A DNA stretch of 12,386 nucleotides from Gaiellales bacterium (lineage in GTDB: Bacteria > Actinomycetota > Thermoleophilia > Gaiellales > F1-60-MAGs149), in assembly GCA_030831375.1 (NCBI GenBank), contig JAURLF010000044.1, forward strand, positions 1-12,386, given 5' to 3'. Under the pieces are notes generated by a model. It searched no databases. It had not been told where the DNA came from and saw nothing but the letters and a program-made list of their open reading frames with translations. Positions 1-6,992 of the stretch are shown one piece after another. Numbering within the stretch: the first letter of the stretch is position 1; each line of letters starts with the position of its first letter. Position numbers and translations under genes: made by a program.

Positions 1-813
1 CACCGACACGTCGCCGGGGACGTCGAGGCCGAGCTCGCGGCACCCGTGCAGCGCGCCGTACGCGATCGAGTCCGACAGCGCGAAGACCGCGGTCGGACGG
101 TCGGGCCGATCGAGCACCTCGAGGGCGAGCGGGCGCGAACCGTCGAGGGAGTAGGCGCAGGGGACGATCTCGCAATCGAGGCCGAGCGCCGCCGCCTGCT
201 CGCGCACGGCCGATTCGGTCGGGCGGTCCGGGGAGATCGCGACCGCCCAGGACAGGACGGCGATGCGGCGGTGGCCGAGGGCGTGCAGGTGGCGCAGCAT
301 CTCCCCGACCCCCGCGGTCTGGTCGAAGACGACCTCGCCGACGGTGGCGGCGCCCTGCAGGCGACCACCGATCGTGACCAGCGGCACGCGGCCCGACAGG
401 TCCGCCCAGGCGCCGCCGGCCGGACCGATCGGGGCGACGATCAGGCCGTCGACGCGCTGATCGACGAGGCGCCGCGCGAGGTCGAGCTCCTGCGCGGGAT
501 CGCCGTCCGCATCGGCGAGCAGCGTCTGGATGCCCTGCGCGCGCAGGTCCCGCTGGATCGCGTGCGCGAGCGTCTGCTGCCAGAAGTCCGCGAGGCTGCC
601 GACGAGGACGCCGACCGTGCCGGTGCGGCCGCCGCGCAGCGCACGCGCGACGGGGTCGGCCGTGTAGCCCAGCTCGTCCGCCGCCGCCCGCACGCGCTCG
701 ATCGTCTCCGGCGCGACGCGCTCGCCGCGCAGGGCGTAGGAGACGGCGGCCACCGATAGGCCGGTGGCGTCGGCGACCTCCCGCAGGGTGGTGCGCTTCC
801 CGGTCGCCCCCAT
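1..813 (-). CDS. LacI-family transcriptional regulator (C-terminus cut by window edge)
   Basis: A DNA-binding repressor that probably responds to a small ligand. Residues 9-28 form the LacI helix-turn-helix (TLREVADATGLSVAAVSYAL). Residues 50-63 are the hinge (ADPVARALRGGRT), and a periplasmic-binding-protein-like sensor domain begins near residue 66 (TVGVLVGSLADFW), with the usual segments VDGLIVAP (121-128) and ALSDSIAYGAL (245-255). The 271 visible residues stop at base 1. Family members have about 330-345, so roughly 60-70 residues are missing. The ATG at 811-813 starts the protein just before the HTH, as is normal. No Shine-Dalgarno fits, but a TAGTCT -10-like box sits 6 bases upstream, so the mRNA may be leaderless. 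The gene is divergent from a cysteine-dioxygenase-like gene whose promoter holds a LacI-type palindrome, which makes local regulation likely. The ligand cannot be read from the sequence; most relatives bind sugars or nucleosides. Confidence 0.93.
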   Translation of the reverse strand, partial: MGATGKRTTLREVADATGLSVAAVSYALRGERVAPETIERVRAAADELGYTADPVARALRGGRTGTVGVLVGSLADFWQQTLAHAIQRDLRAQGIQTLLADADGDPAQELDLARRLVDQRVDGLIVAPIGPAGGAWADLSGRVPLVTIGGRLQGAATVGEVVFDQTAGVGEMLRHLHALGHRRIAVLSWAVAISPDRPTESAVREQAAALGLDCEIVPCAYSLDGSRPLALEVLDRPDRPTAVFALSDSIAYGALHGCRELGLDVPGDVSV

Positions 814-819
814 GCCCTC

Positions 820-825
820 AGACTA
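820..825 (-). promoter_or_regulatory. Putative -10 box of the LacI-type gene
   Basis: On the minus strand TAGTCT lies 6 bases before the ATG, matching the actinobacterial TAnnnT pattern. Transcription would begin at or next to the start codon, giving a leaderless mRNA. There is no clear -35. The operator palindrome lies about 60-80 bases upstream of this box, so autoregulation is possible but less direct than control of the divergent gene. Confidence 0.4.
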
Positions 826-844
826 GCGCGTCGGGCCGCGGATG

Positions 845-873
845 TTGACGGCCGGGAACGCCTTGTGCATACT
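845..873 (+). promoter_or_regulatory. Sigma-70-type promoter of the dioxygenase gene
   Basis: TTGACG (845-850) and CATACT (868-873) are separated by 17 bases, a good match to a housekeeping promoter. The predicted transcription start is near 880, immediately before the LacI-type operator. A repressor bound there would block initiation or promoter escape. The 5' leader would be about 45 bases and carries a clear ribosome binding site. Confidence 0.65.
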
Positions 874-882
874 GAGGTGCAT

Positions 883-902
883 CGTTTCAATGAAACGTTT
901 CA
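883..902. promoter_or_regulatory. LacI-family operator, overlapping palindromes
   Basis: TGAAACGTTTCA at 891-902 is a perfect 12-base palindrome with the central CG typical of LacI-family operators. A second inverted repeat, CGTTTCA-A-TGAAACG at 883-897, shares its right half with the first. The site therefore contains three half-sites: 883-889, 891-897 and 896-902. It lies just downstream of the predicted transcription start of the dioxygenase gene. That the adjacent LacI-type protein binds it is inferred from position and symmetry. Confidence 0.75.
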
Positions 903-925
903 CATAGTGCCCTGAGGAGAGCCCT

Positions 926-1423
926 GTGAGCGCCACCGCCGAGCCGTACACCACGCCGCTGACACCCGATCAGTGCGTCGAGATCGCCGAGTCGATCGGC
1001 CGCCAGCCCGACCTGTGGGAGCCGCACCGCAACCACGAGCCGGGCAAGCGCCACTTCGCGCGCATCGTCCACGAGGACACCCACGAGATCTGGGTCATCT
1101 CCTGGGTCGACGACCACGACACGGGGTTCCATGACCACGACGTCTCCTGCGGCGCGGTGCACGTCCTCGAAGGCGGCATCCACGAGGAGCGCCTCGGGTT
1201 CGGCCGCGGCCACCTCGAGCGGCTCGTCGGGCCCGGGGAGACGATCCGCTTCGCCCCGTCGTATATCCACCGCTTCCGACCGAAGGACGGCGTGCCCACG
1301 ACCTCCATCCACGTCTACTCGCCGCCGCTGAAGCTGATGGGCGCCTACTTCGAAGGCGAGGACGGGGCGCTGGTCCGGGTCCCGATGGACGGCGACGAGG
1401 AGCTCGTCAACCTCAACGGCTAG
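926..1423 (+). CDS. Cysteine dioxygenase-family cupin (thiol dioxygenase)
   Basis: A predicted cytoplasmic non-haem iron enzyme adding O2 to a thiol, most likely cysteine to cysteine sulfinate. The 165-residue cupin has the metal ligands H69-D-H71 and H115. It also has S127-x-H129-x-Y131 (SIHVYSPP), matching the Ser-His-Tyr triad of cysteine dioxygenases. G76 falls where the mammalian enzyme has the Cys of the Cys-Tyr crosslink; Gly there is usual in bacteria. R46 may be the substrate-carboxylate arginine that marks cysteine rather than mercaptopropionate enzymes, but a three-residue loop gap makes that alignment uncertain. The GTG start is supported by GAGGAG (914-919) six bases upstream. 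The promoter and LacI-type operator just upstream suggest repression by the divergent regulator. Its stop overlaps the stop of the convergent polX. Another small thiol is a possible substrate. Confidence 0.85.
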   Translation: MSATAEPYTTPLTPDQCVEIAESIGRQPDLWEPHRNHEPGKRHFARIVHEDTHEIWVISWVDDHDTGFHDHDVSCGAVHVLEGGIHEERLGFGRGHLERLVGPGETIRFAPSYIHRFRPKDGVPTTSIHVYSPPLKLMGAYFEGEDGALVRVPMDGDEELVNLNG

Positions 1424-3168
1424 GACGAGCGGACGGCGCCGCGCTTGCGCGCCTGCTCGACCTTCGCCCACGGCAGCGCGTTCGCGACGTCCGCCTTCGC
1501 AGCCCAGCCACGCCGAGCCGTGTCGACCCCGTAGCGCAGCACGTCGATGCCGTCCGGATGATGGGCGTCGCTCGAGATGCAGACCCGCACGCCCGCGCCG
1601 ATCGCGGCCCGCACGTGCTCGGGCCGCAGGTCGAGGCGCTTCGGGTTCGCATTCACCTCCAGGAACGTGCCCGTGCGCGCGCATGCCGCGATCAGCGCCT
1701 CGACGTCGACGTCGTAGGCGGCCCGCCCGTCGAGCAGCCGCCCCGTCGGGTGCGCGATCACGTCGACATGGGGGTGCTCGATCGCGGCGACCATGCTGCG
1801 CGTCAGCTCGTCGCCGGTCTGTCCGCGCACGCCGTGCGCGGACGCCACCACCCAGTCGAGCTCGGCGAGGACCTCGTCGGGCAGGTCGAGCTGGCCGCCC
1901 GGCAGGATGTCGACCTCGATCCCCGTCAGCAGCCGAAAGCCGTCCCGCTCCAGCGCCTTGGCGGCCTTCCGCACCCGCTTCATGTTGGCGACGGTCTTGG
2001 CCGCATCGAGCCCGATGCCCATGCCGACGGCCTTCGAATGGTCCGTGATCGCGAGGTAGTCGAGGCCCCGCGCCTGCGCGGCCCGCGCCATCTCCGTCGG
2101 CGTCGCCCTGCCGTCGGAGGCGTCCGTGTGGGCGTGCAGGTCGCCCTTCAGATCCCCGAGCCGGACCAGCGTCGGCAGGGCACCCGCGGCGGCCGCCTCG
2201 ATCTCGCCGTGGTCCTCGCGCAGCTCCGGCGGGATCCAGTCGAGGCCGAGCCGCGCGTACACCTCCTCCTCCTCGGCACACGGCTCCGGATCGCCGCCGC
2301 CGACCGGCGCGAACCCGTGCTCGGACAGACTCAGCCCCTGATCACGAGCCCGCTCTCGCAGAGCCACGTTGTGCGCCTTCGAGCCCGTGAAGTGCTGGAG
2401 CAGGGAGCCCCACTGCGACGGGTCGATGACCCGCAGGTCGACCTGCAGCCCGTCGTGCAGGATCACCGACGCCTTCGCGTCGCCGAGGGCGACCACGTCC
2501 TGCACGCCCGCGTGCGCGGCGAAGCGCTCCAGCAATGGCGCCGGGTCGTCTGCAGCGGCGACGAGGTCGACGTCGCCGATCAGCTCCTTCCGGCGCCGCA
2601 GCGAGCCGGCGATCTCCGCGGCGCGGCAGCCGGGCTCGGCCCGCAGCGCGGCCACGAGCATCTCCGCGCGGTCGAGGGCCTGGTCGAGCAGGATCACCCG
2701 CTTGCGCGGCCCACCGCCGGCCTGCAGCGCCTCGAGGATCGCGGCCTCCTTCTTCGCGCCGAGGCCCTTCAGCTCGCGCAGGCGCCCCGCCTCGCAGGCC
2801 GCGCGCAGCTGGGCGACGTCGCGCACGTCGAGCTCGACGAGCAGGCGCTTCGCCGTCTTCGGGCCCACTCCCGGCACCTGCATCACCTGCACCACGCCGT
2901 CGGGGTACGTCTCCCGCAGCCGCTCGAGCGCCTCCATCGTGCCGGTCGCGCGGATCTCATCGACCTTGGCGGCGATCGTCTTGCCGATGCCGGGCAGGTC
3001 GGTCAGCCGCCCCTCCTCCGCCATCCGCTCGACGGATTCGGATGTCGACCGGAACTGCTCCGCCGCGCGCCGGTACGCGATCACCTTGTGCACGATCGCA
3101 CCGTCGAGCTCGGACAGGCTCGCGAGCAGGTCGAAGAGGTCCGCGACGTCGGCGTTGCGCAGTGCCAT
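1420..3168 (-). CDS. polX: PolX: family X DNA polymerase / 3'-5' exonuclease with PHP domain
   Basis: A bacterial family X DNA polymerase, expected to act in gap filling and base-excision-type repair. The 582 residues are the usual length. An N-terminal 8-kDa-like region is followed by helix-hairpin-helix motifs (LPGIGKT 58-64, VPGVGPKTA 98-106, LKGLGAKKE 133-141). The nucleotidyltransferase core has GS (188-189), catalytic D199 and D201 (IGDVDLV), and a third Asp at D244 (VDLRV). The C-terminal PHP domain keeps its metal-binding residues: H345-A-H347, D376-H377, E418, H445, H473 and D534-A-H536, so nuclease activity should be intact. The ATG start is preceded by a GGAGA element at 3181-3185, 12 bases away, which is rather long. 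The gene lies 7 bp downstream of a small secreted-protein gene and is probably cotranscribed with it. Its TAG overlaps the dioxygenase stop codon. Confidence 0.96.
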   Translation of the reverse strand: MALRNADVADLFDLLASLSELDGAIVHKVIAYRRAAEQFRSTSESVERMAEEGRLTDLPGIGKTIAAKVDEIRATGTMEALERLRETYPDGVVQVMQVPGVGPKTAKRLLVELDVRDVAQLRAACEAGRLRELKGLGAKKEAAILEALQAGGGPRKRVILLDQALDRAEMLVAALRAEPGCRAAEIAGSLRRRKELIGDVDLVAAADDPAPLLERFAAHAGVQDVVALGDAKASVILHDGLQVDLRVIDPSQWGSLLQHFTGSKAHNVALRERARDQGLSLSEHGFAPVGGGDPEPCAEEEEVYARLGLDWIPPELREDHGEIEAAAAGALPTLVRLGDLKGDLHAHTDASDGRATPTEMARAAQARGLDYLAITDHSKAVGMGIGLDAAKTVANMKRVRKAAKALERDGFRLLTGIEVDILPGGQLDLPDEVLAELDWVVASAHGVRGQTGDELTRSMVAAIEHPHVDVIAHPTGRLLDGRAAYDVDVEALIAACARTGTFLEVNANPKRLDLRPEHVRAAIGAGVRVCISSDAHHPDGIDVLRYGVDTARRGWAAKADVANALPWAKVEQARKRGAVRSS

Positions 3169-3175
3169 GCGGCGG

Positions 3176-3595
3176 TCAGCTCTCCAGGACCGCGCGCTCG
3201 AGCAGCGCCCGGGCCGGCGGGATGTCCGCGCCGACCGCCTGCCAGCGGTACGAGAGACGGCCGTCGGGACGCAGCCGCAGCCGCACGATCCCGAGCCCGC
3301 CGCAGCCAGCGGACTGCGAGGCGCGGATCTGCTCCGAGAAGCGGAACGTCCCGCCTCCGCGCCCGAGGTAGATCAGGACGCCGCTGCAGACGAGGCCGCC
3401 CGTGAAGGCGATCCTCGATCCGCGCTTGCCCCCGCTCAGCCGGACCGACACGTCGATTGCGGGGTCGGCGCCGGTCAGCGTGCCCACCCACGGCCCGCGC
3501 AGCGCCCCGAGCGGGGTCGGGGCGGCGGCCGCAGCCGCCGGCAGCGAGAGCAGCATCACGACGAGGGCGCTGACGACGAGCAGGCGGGGGCGCAC
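3176..3595 (-). CDS. Small secreted protein of unknown function
   Basis: The 139-residue product has a clear Sec signal peptide: basic MRPR, a hydrophobic core at residues 5-19 and an alanine-rich end, with cleavage likely near residues 24-26. The mature part is short and rich in predicted beta strands, with WVGTLTG (36-42), C70 (LVCSGVL), FRFSEQI (84-90), C98 (AGCGGLGIVRL) and LSYRW (114-118). C70 and C98 could form a disulfide outside the cell. From memory, this pattern (CSGxL, then an E-x-I strand, then C-x-x-G-x-VxLxL, then LxYxW) resembles the extracytoplasmic end module of some actinobacterial Ser/Thr kinases and lipoproteins, which has no defined activity. The start is GTG without an obvious Shine-Dalgarno. 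The gene lies 7 bp upstream of polX, an odd pairing of an exported protein with a DNA repair enzyme. Function unknown. Confidence 0.75.
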   Translation of the reverse strand: MRPRLLVVSALVVMLLSLPAAAAAAPTPLGALRGPWVGTLTGADPAIDVSVRLSGGKRGSRIAFTGGLVCSGVLIYLGRGGGTFRFSEQIRASQSAGCGGLGIVRLRLRPDGRLSYRWQAVGADIPPARALLERAVLES

Positions 3596-3668
3596 ACCGG
3601 GACCGTGGCACAGGCGCGAGACGGGCGCAAGCCGCCGCGGTGCGCTGCGGGACCGCCCCCGCGTGCGG

Positions 3669-3674
3669 CATGAT
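3669..3674 (+). promoter_or_regulatory. Possible -10 box of the mannose synthase gene
   Basis: CATGAT lies 7 bases before the ATG at 3682, the same geometry as other genes here. No -35 and no Shine-Dalgarno is evident, so a leaderless mRNA is possible. The match is weak. The ATG inside this box (3670) is in frame and could instead be an alternative start adding four residues. Confidence 0.25.
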
Positions 3675-3681
3675 CCGGGCG

Positions 3682-4437
3682 ATGGAAGCGGACGCCCCGG
3701 AGCGGTTCCTGGTCTGCCTGCCGACCTACAACGAGCGCGAGAACCTCGAGCGCATGGTCGCGGCGATCGGCGCGGCGCGCGAGCGCTGCGCCGTCCCGGG
3801 GGACGTCCTCGTCATCGACGACGGCTCGCCGGACGGCACCGGCGCCATCGCAGACGGGCTCGCCGGGCGGCACGACTGGGTCCATGTCCTGCACCGCACC
3901 GCGAAGGAGGGCCTCGGCCGCGCCTACCTGGCTGGCTTCCGCTGGGCGCTCGAACGCGACTACGCGTACGTGCTGGAGATGGACTGCGACTTCTCACACG
4001 ACCCGGACCGCATCCCGGACCTCCTCGCCACGGCGCGCGGCGACGCGGACCTGGTGATCGGCTCGCGCTACGTCCGCGGCGGCGGCGTGCGCGACTGGTC
4101 GGCCGTGCGCCGCGCGATCTCCCGCGGCGGCTGCCTGTACGCGAAGGCGATCCTCGGCCTCCCCGTCAACGACCTCACCGGCGGCTTCAAGTGCTTCCGC
4201 CGCGAGGTGCTCGAGGCGATCGACCTGGACGAGGTGACGGCGGAGGGCTACGCCTTCCAGATCGAGATGACCTACCGCACGGCGCTGCTGGGGTTTCGCA
4301 TCCGCGAGATCCCGATCACCTTCACGGACCGCGTCGCGGGCGGCTCCAAGATGTCGCGCCGGATCGTCGCCGAGGCCTCGTGGCGGGTGCCGTCGCTGAA
4401 GGCGCGCGCACTGCGCGGCCGCCTGCCCGGCGCCTGA
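3682..4437 (+). CDS. Polyprenol monophosphomannose synthase (GT2 family, DPM1-like)
   Basis: Predicted to transfer mannose from GDP-mannose to polyprenyl phosphate, supplying lipid-linked mannose for extracytoplasmic glycans, lipoglycans or protein O-mannosylation. The 251 residues form a soluble GT-A fold without membrane segments, as in the short catalytic form (Ppm/DPM1). Motifs include LPTYNERENL (13-22), the nucleotide-binding DDGSPDGT (46-53), EMDCDFSHDP (99-108) with the metal-binding acidic motif, GSRYVRGG (127-134), DLTGGFKCFRREVL (164-177) and the family signature FTDRVAGGSKMS (214-225). The ATG at 3682 was chosen because it begins close to the first strand. In-frame ATGs at 3640 and 3670 are possible but would add an atypical Cys-rich tail. 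An L,D-transpeptidase gene follows 56 bp downstream on the same strand, so both may serve the envelope. Other polyprenyl-phosphate hexose synthases share the fold, but the motif set fits mannose best. Confidence 0.92.
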   Translation: MEADAPERFLVCLPTYNERENLERMVAAIGAARERCAVPGDVLVIDDGSPDGTGAIADGLAGRHDWVHVLHRTAKEGLGRAYLAGFRWALERDYAYVLEMDCDFSHDPDRIPDLLATARGDADLVIGSRYVRGGGVRDWSAVRRAISRGGCLYAKAILGLPVNDLTGGFKCFRREVLEAIDLDEVTAEGYAFQIEMTYRTALLGFRIREIPITFTDRVAGGSKMSRRIVAEASWRVPSLKARALRGRLPGA

Positions 4438-4483
4438 GATCCGGCGTGCGGTCCGGCCGCATTCGGGCGCCACTGACCTGACG

Positions 4484-4489
4484 TATCGT
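4484..4489 (+). promoter_or_regulatory. Putative -10 box of the L,D-transpeptidase gene
   Basis: TATCGT (TAnnnT type) lies 7 bases before the ATG at 4497 and 4 before an in-frame GTG at 4494. Transcription would start at about the initiation codon, implying a leaderless mRNA. No Shine-Dalgarno is present. No convincing -35 is seen. Confidence 0.45.
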
Positions 4490-4496
4490 TCGGGTG

Positions 4497-5981
4497 ATGC
4501 GCGCGGGAACGGTGATCGGCCTCGTCGTCACGACGATCGTCGCCGGCGTCGCCATCGCCGGCGTCGTCGCGGCCCGCGCATACGCGACGCGGCCCGTCGT
4601 GGAGTCCGTCTCGCCCGGCCCGAGCGGCACCGTCAACGGCGAGACCCCGATCCGCGTCGTGCTGCGCTCGCCGGAGAAGGTGCGCAGCATCGCCATCGCG
4701 ATCGACGGGCAGGACGTGACCGCCTCCGCGACGGCCACCGACAACGGCTTCGAGCTGCCCGTCGGCGATCTCCCAGACGGCGAGCACACCGCCGTCGTGG
4801 AGATCGAGGCGGCCGACCTGCTCGACCAGCCGAGCACGCACCGCTGGACGTTCACCACGGACCGGACCGCGCCGCTGCTCAGACTCGCCCCGTCCGAGGG
4901 CTGGACCGAGGAGGCGCGCGTCGCGGGCGTGACCGAACCGGGCGTCGACGTCCTCGTGGAGTGGCCGGACGGGACGGCCACGACCAGGGCCGACGAGGCT
5001 GGTCGCTTCGCGCTCGTGCCGGGGCTCGGCGACGGCGCCACCGAGCTCGCCGTTCGCGCCATCGACGGGGCCGGCAACGCGACGACGGTGACGCGGATGG
5101 CCCGTGTCGACCGCGAGCGGCCGCGGATCCGCCTCGGCGGCGTGCCGGAGTGGTCGGACACGGACCGCCCCACGATCTACGCCTTCGTCGACGACGCCAG
5201 CCCCACGCGGATCATCGCCCGCGTCAACGGGCAGGAGGCGCGCACGACGCCGATGTCCCTCGGCTTCACCATCGAGACCAGCCGCCTGCCGCAGGGCACC
5301 AACGAGATCAGCCTCGAGGTGACGGACGCGATGGGGCGCACCACGACGCGCACGCGCGCGTTCGGCGTCGACTCGACCGAGAAGCTGACGAACGACCTCA
5401 CGCTCGCCCCGGGCGCGCGCGGCGACGACGTCGCTCGGCTGACGCGGCGCCTGAAGGTCGAGCGGATCTGGAAGGGCAAGCCCAGCTGGCAGTACGACAA
5501 ACGCGTCGAGACCGCGGTGCGCGCCTACCAGCGCACGGCCGGCCTGCCCGAGGACGGCATCGCGCGACCCGCCCTGCTGAACCGCACCACCGGCCGGGTC
5601 GTCGTGGTGAAGAGCAAGTTCGTCCTCAACCTGTGGCTGGACGGCAAGCTCGCCAAGCAGTACCCGATCGCGCACGGGATGCCCGCCTATCCGACCCCGA
5701 CCGGCGCGTACGTGATCACCGAGATGCTCGAGAACCCCACCTGGACGCCGCCGAACTCACCGTGGGCCGCCGGGCTCGAGCCCGTGCCGCCCGGGGAGGA
5801 CAACCCGCTCGGCACGCGCTGGATCGGCACCTCGGCGCCGCTGATCGGCATCCACGGCACGCCGCAGTCGTGGTCGATCGGCACGCAGGCCTCGCATGGC
5901 TGCGTGCGCATGCTGATCTCGGACGTCGAGGACCTCTACGAGCGCGTGGACGTGGGCATGGTGGTCGAGTTCAAGGATTAG
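4497..5981 (+). CDS. L,D-transpeptidase (YkuD domain) with Ig-like and peptidoglycan-binding modules
   Basis: Predicted to crosslink peptidoglycan through 3-3 bonds or attach proteins to it, outside the membrane. The 494 residues begin with an uncleaved-looking membrane anchor (residues 6-30). About three Ig-like beta modules follow (roughly 33-122, 125-205 and 207-292; repeated signatures TDRTAP, DGAGN and VDRERP). Next come a peptidoglycan-binding-1 domain (297-363, LAPGARGDDVARL to DGIARPALLN) and a C-terminal YkuD domain (about 367-492). The catalytic motif is complete: IHGT with H453, then SHGCVRM with H467, nucleophile C469 and R471. The overall plan is like mycobacterial Ldt enzymes but with an added peptidoglycan-binding domain. 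An in-frame GTG at 4494 could add one residue. The last 11 bases overlap the 3' end of thiL on the other strand, leaving no space for a terminator. Confidence 0.93.
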   Translation: MRAGTVIGLVVTTIVAGVAIAGVVAARAYATRPVVESVSPGPSGTVNGETPIRVVLRSPEKVRSIAIAIDGQDVTASATATDNGFELPVGDLPDGEHTAVVEIEAADLLDQPSTHRWTFTTDRTAPLLRLAPSEGWTEEARVAGVTEPGVDVLVEWPDGTATTRADEAGRFALVPGLGDGATELAVRAIDGAGNATTVTRMARVDRERPRIRLGGVPEWSDTDRPTIYAFVDDASPTRIIARVNGQEARTTPMSLGFTIETSRLPQGTNEISLEVTDAMGRTTTRTRAFGVDSTEKLTNDLTLAPGARGDDVARLTRRLKVERIWKGKPSWQYDKRVETAVRAYQRTAGLPEDGIARPALLNRTTGRVVVVKSKFVLNLWLDGKLAKQYPIAHGMPAYPTPTGAYVITEMLENPTWTPPNSPWAAGLEPVPPGEDNPLGTRWIGTSAPLIGIHGTPQSWSIGTQASHGCVRMLISDVEDLYERVDVGMVVEFKD

Positions 5982-6960
5982 GCGCTCGGCGCGCGAGGTG
6001 ATCCCAGCCGGCAAGCCCGGCCTCTGCCCCCGTGCCGCGCCAGACCACGCCCGCGGCGCCCGCCAGGACCTCTCCGATCACCGTCAGCGGCACGCCGCAG
6101 CCGGCCACGTCCGCCGGGTCGATCGCCACGACAAGCTCGTAATCCTCGCCACCCGTCGCGGCGAGCACACCGGGCTCGACCCCGAGCCGGTGCGCAACGT
6201 CGCGCACCGGCACGTGCACGGGCAGCGTGTCGAGGTCGGCCGTGATCGCCACGCCGCTGCGCCGCGCGATCCGCGGCAGGTCCCGCGCCAGCCCGTCCGA
6301 GACGTCCATCAGGGCGTGCGCGACGCGGGCCAGCACCGCGCCCTCCGCGAGGCGCGGATGCGGCCGGCGCAGGTGCGCGATGCAGCCCTCGACCCCGCCG
6401 AGTCCCTGCAGCGCGGGGTCGCGCAGCGCGGCCAGTCCGGCCGCGGATTCGCCGAGCGCGCCCGTCACCGCGATCACGTCGCCGGGCCGGGCGCCGTCCC
6501 GTCCCGGCGGCGGCGCCGCGATGCGGCCGAGCACGCCGATCGACAGGGCGAGGCCCGGGCCGGACGCGACGTCGCCGCCCACGACCGCACAGCCGTACGT
6601 GCGCGCGCACGCGCCGAGCCCCGCGTAGATCGGCTCGAGGTCGGAGGCGTCGCCGTCGGGAACGATCGCGGAGACGAGCGCTGCGACCGGCTGGGCCCCC
6701 ATCGCGGCGAGGTCGGAGAGGTTGACGGCGAGCGCCTTCCAGCCGACGTCAGCCGGGGACGACCAGTCGCGTCGGAAGTGCGAGCCCTCGACCTGCGTGT
6801 CGACCGTCCAGACGAGGTCAGGTGCGATCAGGGCGGCGTCATCGCCGATGCCACGCAGGACGCCCGGCGCCGGCCCGTCCACCAGCGCCGCCAGGTGCGC
6901 GACGAGCGCGTCCTCGTCGGGATGCGCCGTGCCCTCGCCCCATCCCAGCCCGTCCGCCAT
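5971..6960 (-). CDS. thiL: Thiamine-monophosphate kinase ThiL
   Basis: Phosphorylates thiamine monophosphate with ATP to make thiamine diphosphate, the last step of thiamine biosynthesis, in the cytoplasm. The 329-residue protein is of normal length and carries ThiL/PurM-fold motifs: GIGDDAAL (37-44, Mg-ATP binding), DTQVEGSHF (54-62), KALAVNLSDLAAMGA (75-89), VVGGDVASGP (126-135), DVSDGLARDL (219-228) and GGEDYELV (270-277). The ATG at 6958-6960 was chosen because it lies just upstream of the first conserved block. The frame stays open 29 codons further, but that segment is Arg/Ser-rich, not family-like, and would run into pheA. The gene diverges from pheA and converges on the L,D-transpeptidase gene with an 11-bp overlap. 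No TPP riboswitch is visible upstream, and no other thiamine gene is nearby. Confidence 0.95.
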   Translation of the reverse strand: MADGLGWGEGTAHPDEDALVAHLAALVDGPAPGVLRGIGDDAALIAPDLVWTVDTQVEGSHFRRDWSSPADVGWKALAVNLSDLAAMGAQPVAALVSAIVPDGDASDLEPIYAGLGACARTYGCAVVGGDVASGPGLALSIGVLGRIAAPPPGRDGARPGDVIAVTGALGESAAGLAALRDPALQGLGGVEGCIAHLRRPHPRLAEGAVLARVAHALMDVSDGLARDLPRIARRSGVAITADLDTLPVHVPVRDVAHRLGVEPGVLAATGGEDYELVVAIDPADVAGCGVPLTVIGEVLAGAAGVVWRGTGAEAGLAGWDHLARRAPNP

Positions 6961-6992
6961 CAGCCCGTCCCGTCGTCCGCGTCCCAACGCCG

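Noticed and set aside
441..890. A minus-strand open frame beginning upstream of the LacI-type start
   Set aside because: It overlaps the LacI gene in a different frame, is Arg/Ser/Ala-rich, and its start falls inside the operator region. The LacI frame has a clear HTH and hinge.
1558..3405. A 615-codon open frame on the plus strand opposite polX
   Set aside because: It is antisense to a gene with complete PolX motifs, is Arg/Leu/Val/His-rich with no recognisable domain, and is the expected by-product of third-position GC in this genome.
4438..4496. Possible terminator between the mannose synthase and L,D-transpeptidase genes
   Set aside because: I find no stable stem followed by a T-run; the only supportable element there is the TATCGT box.
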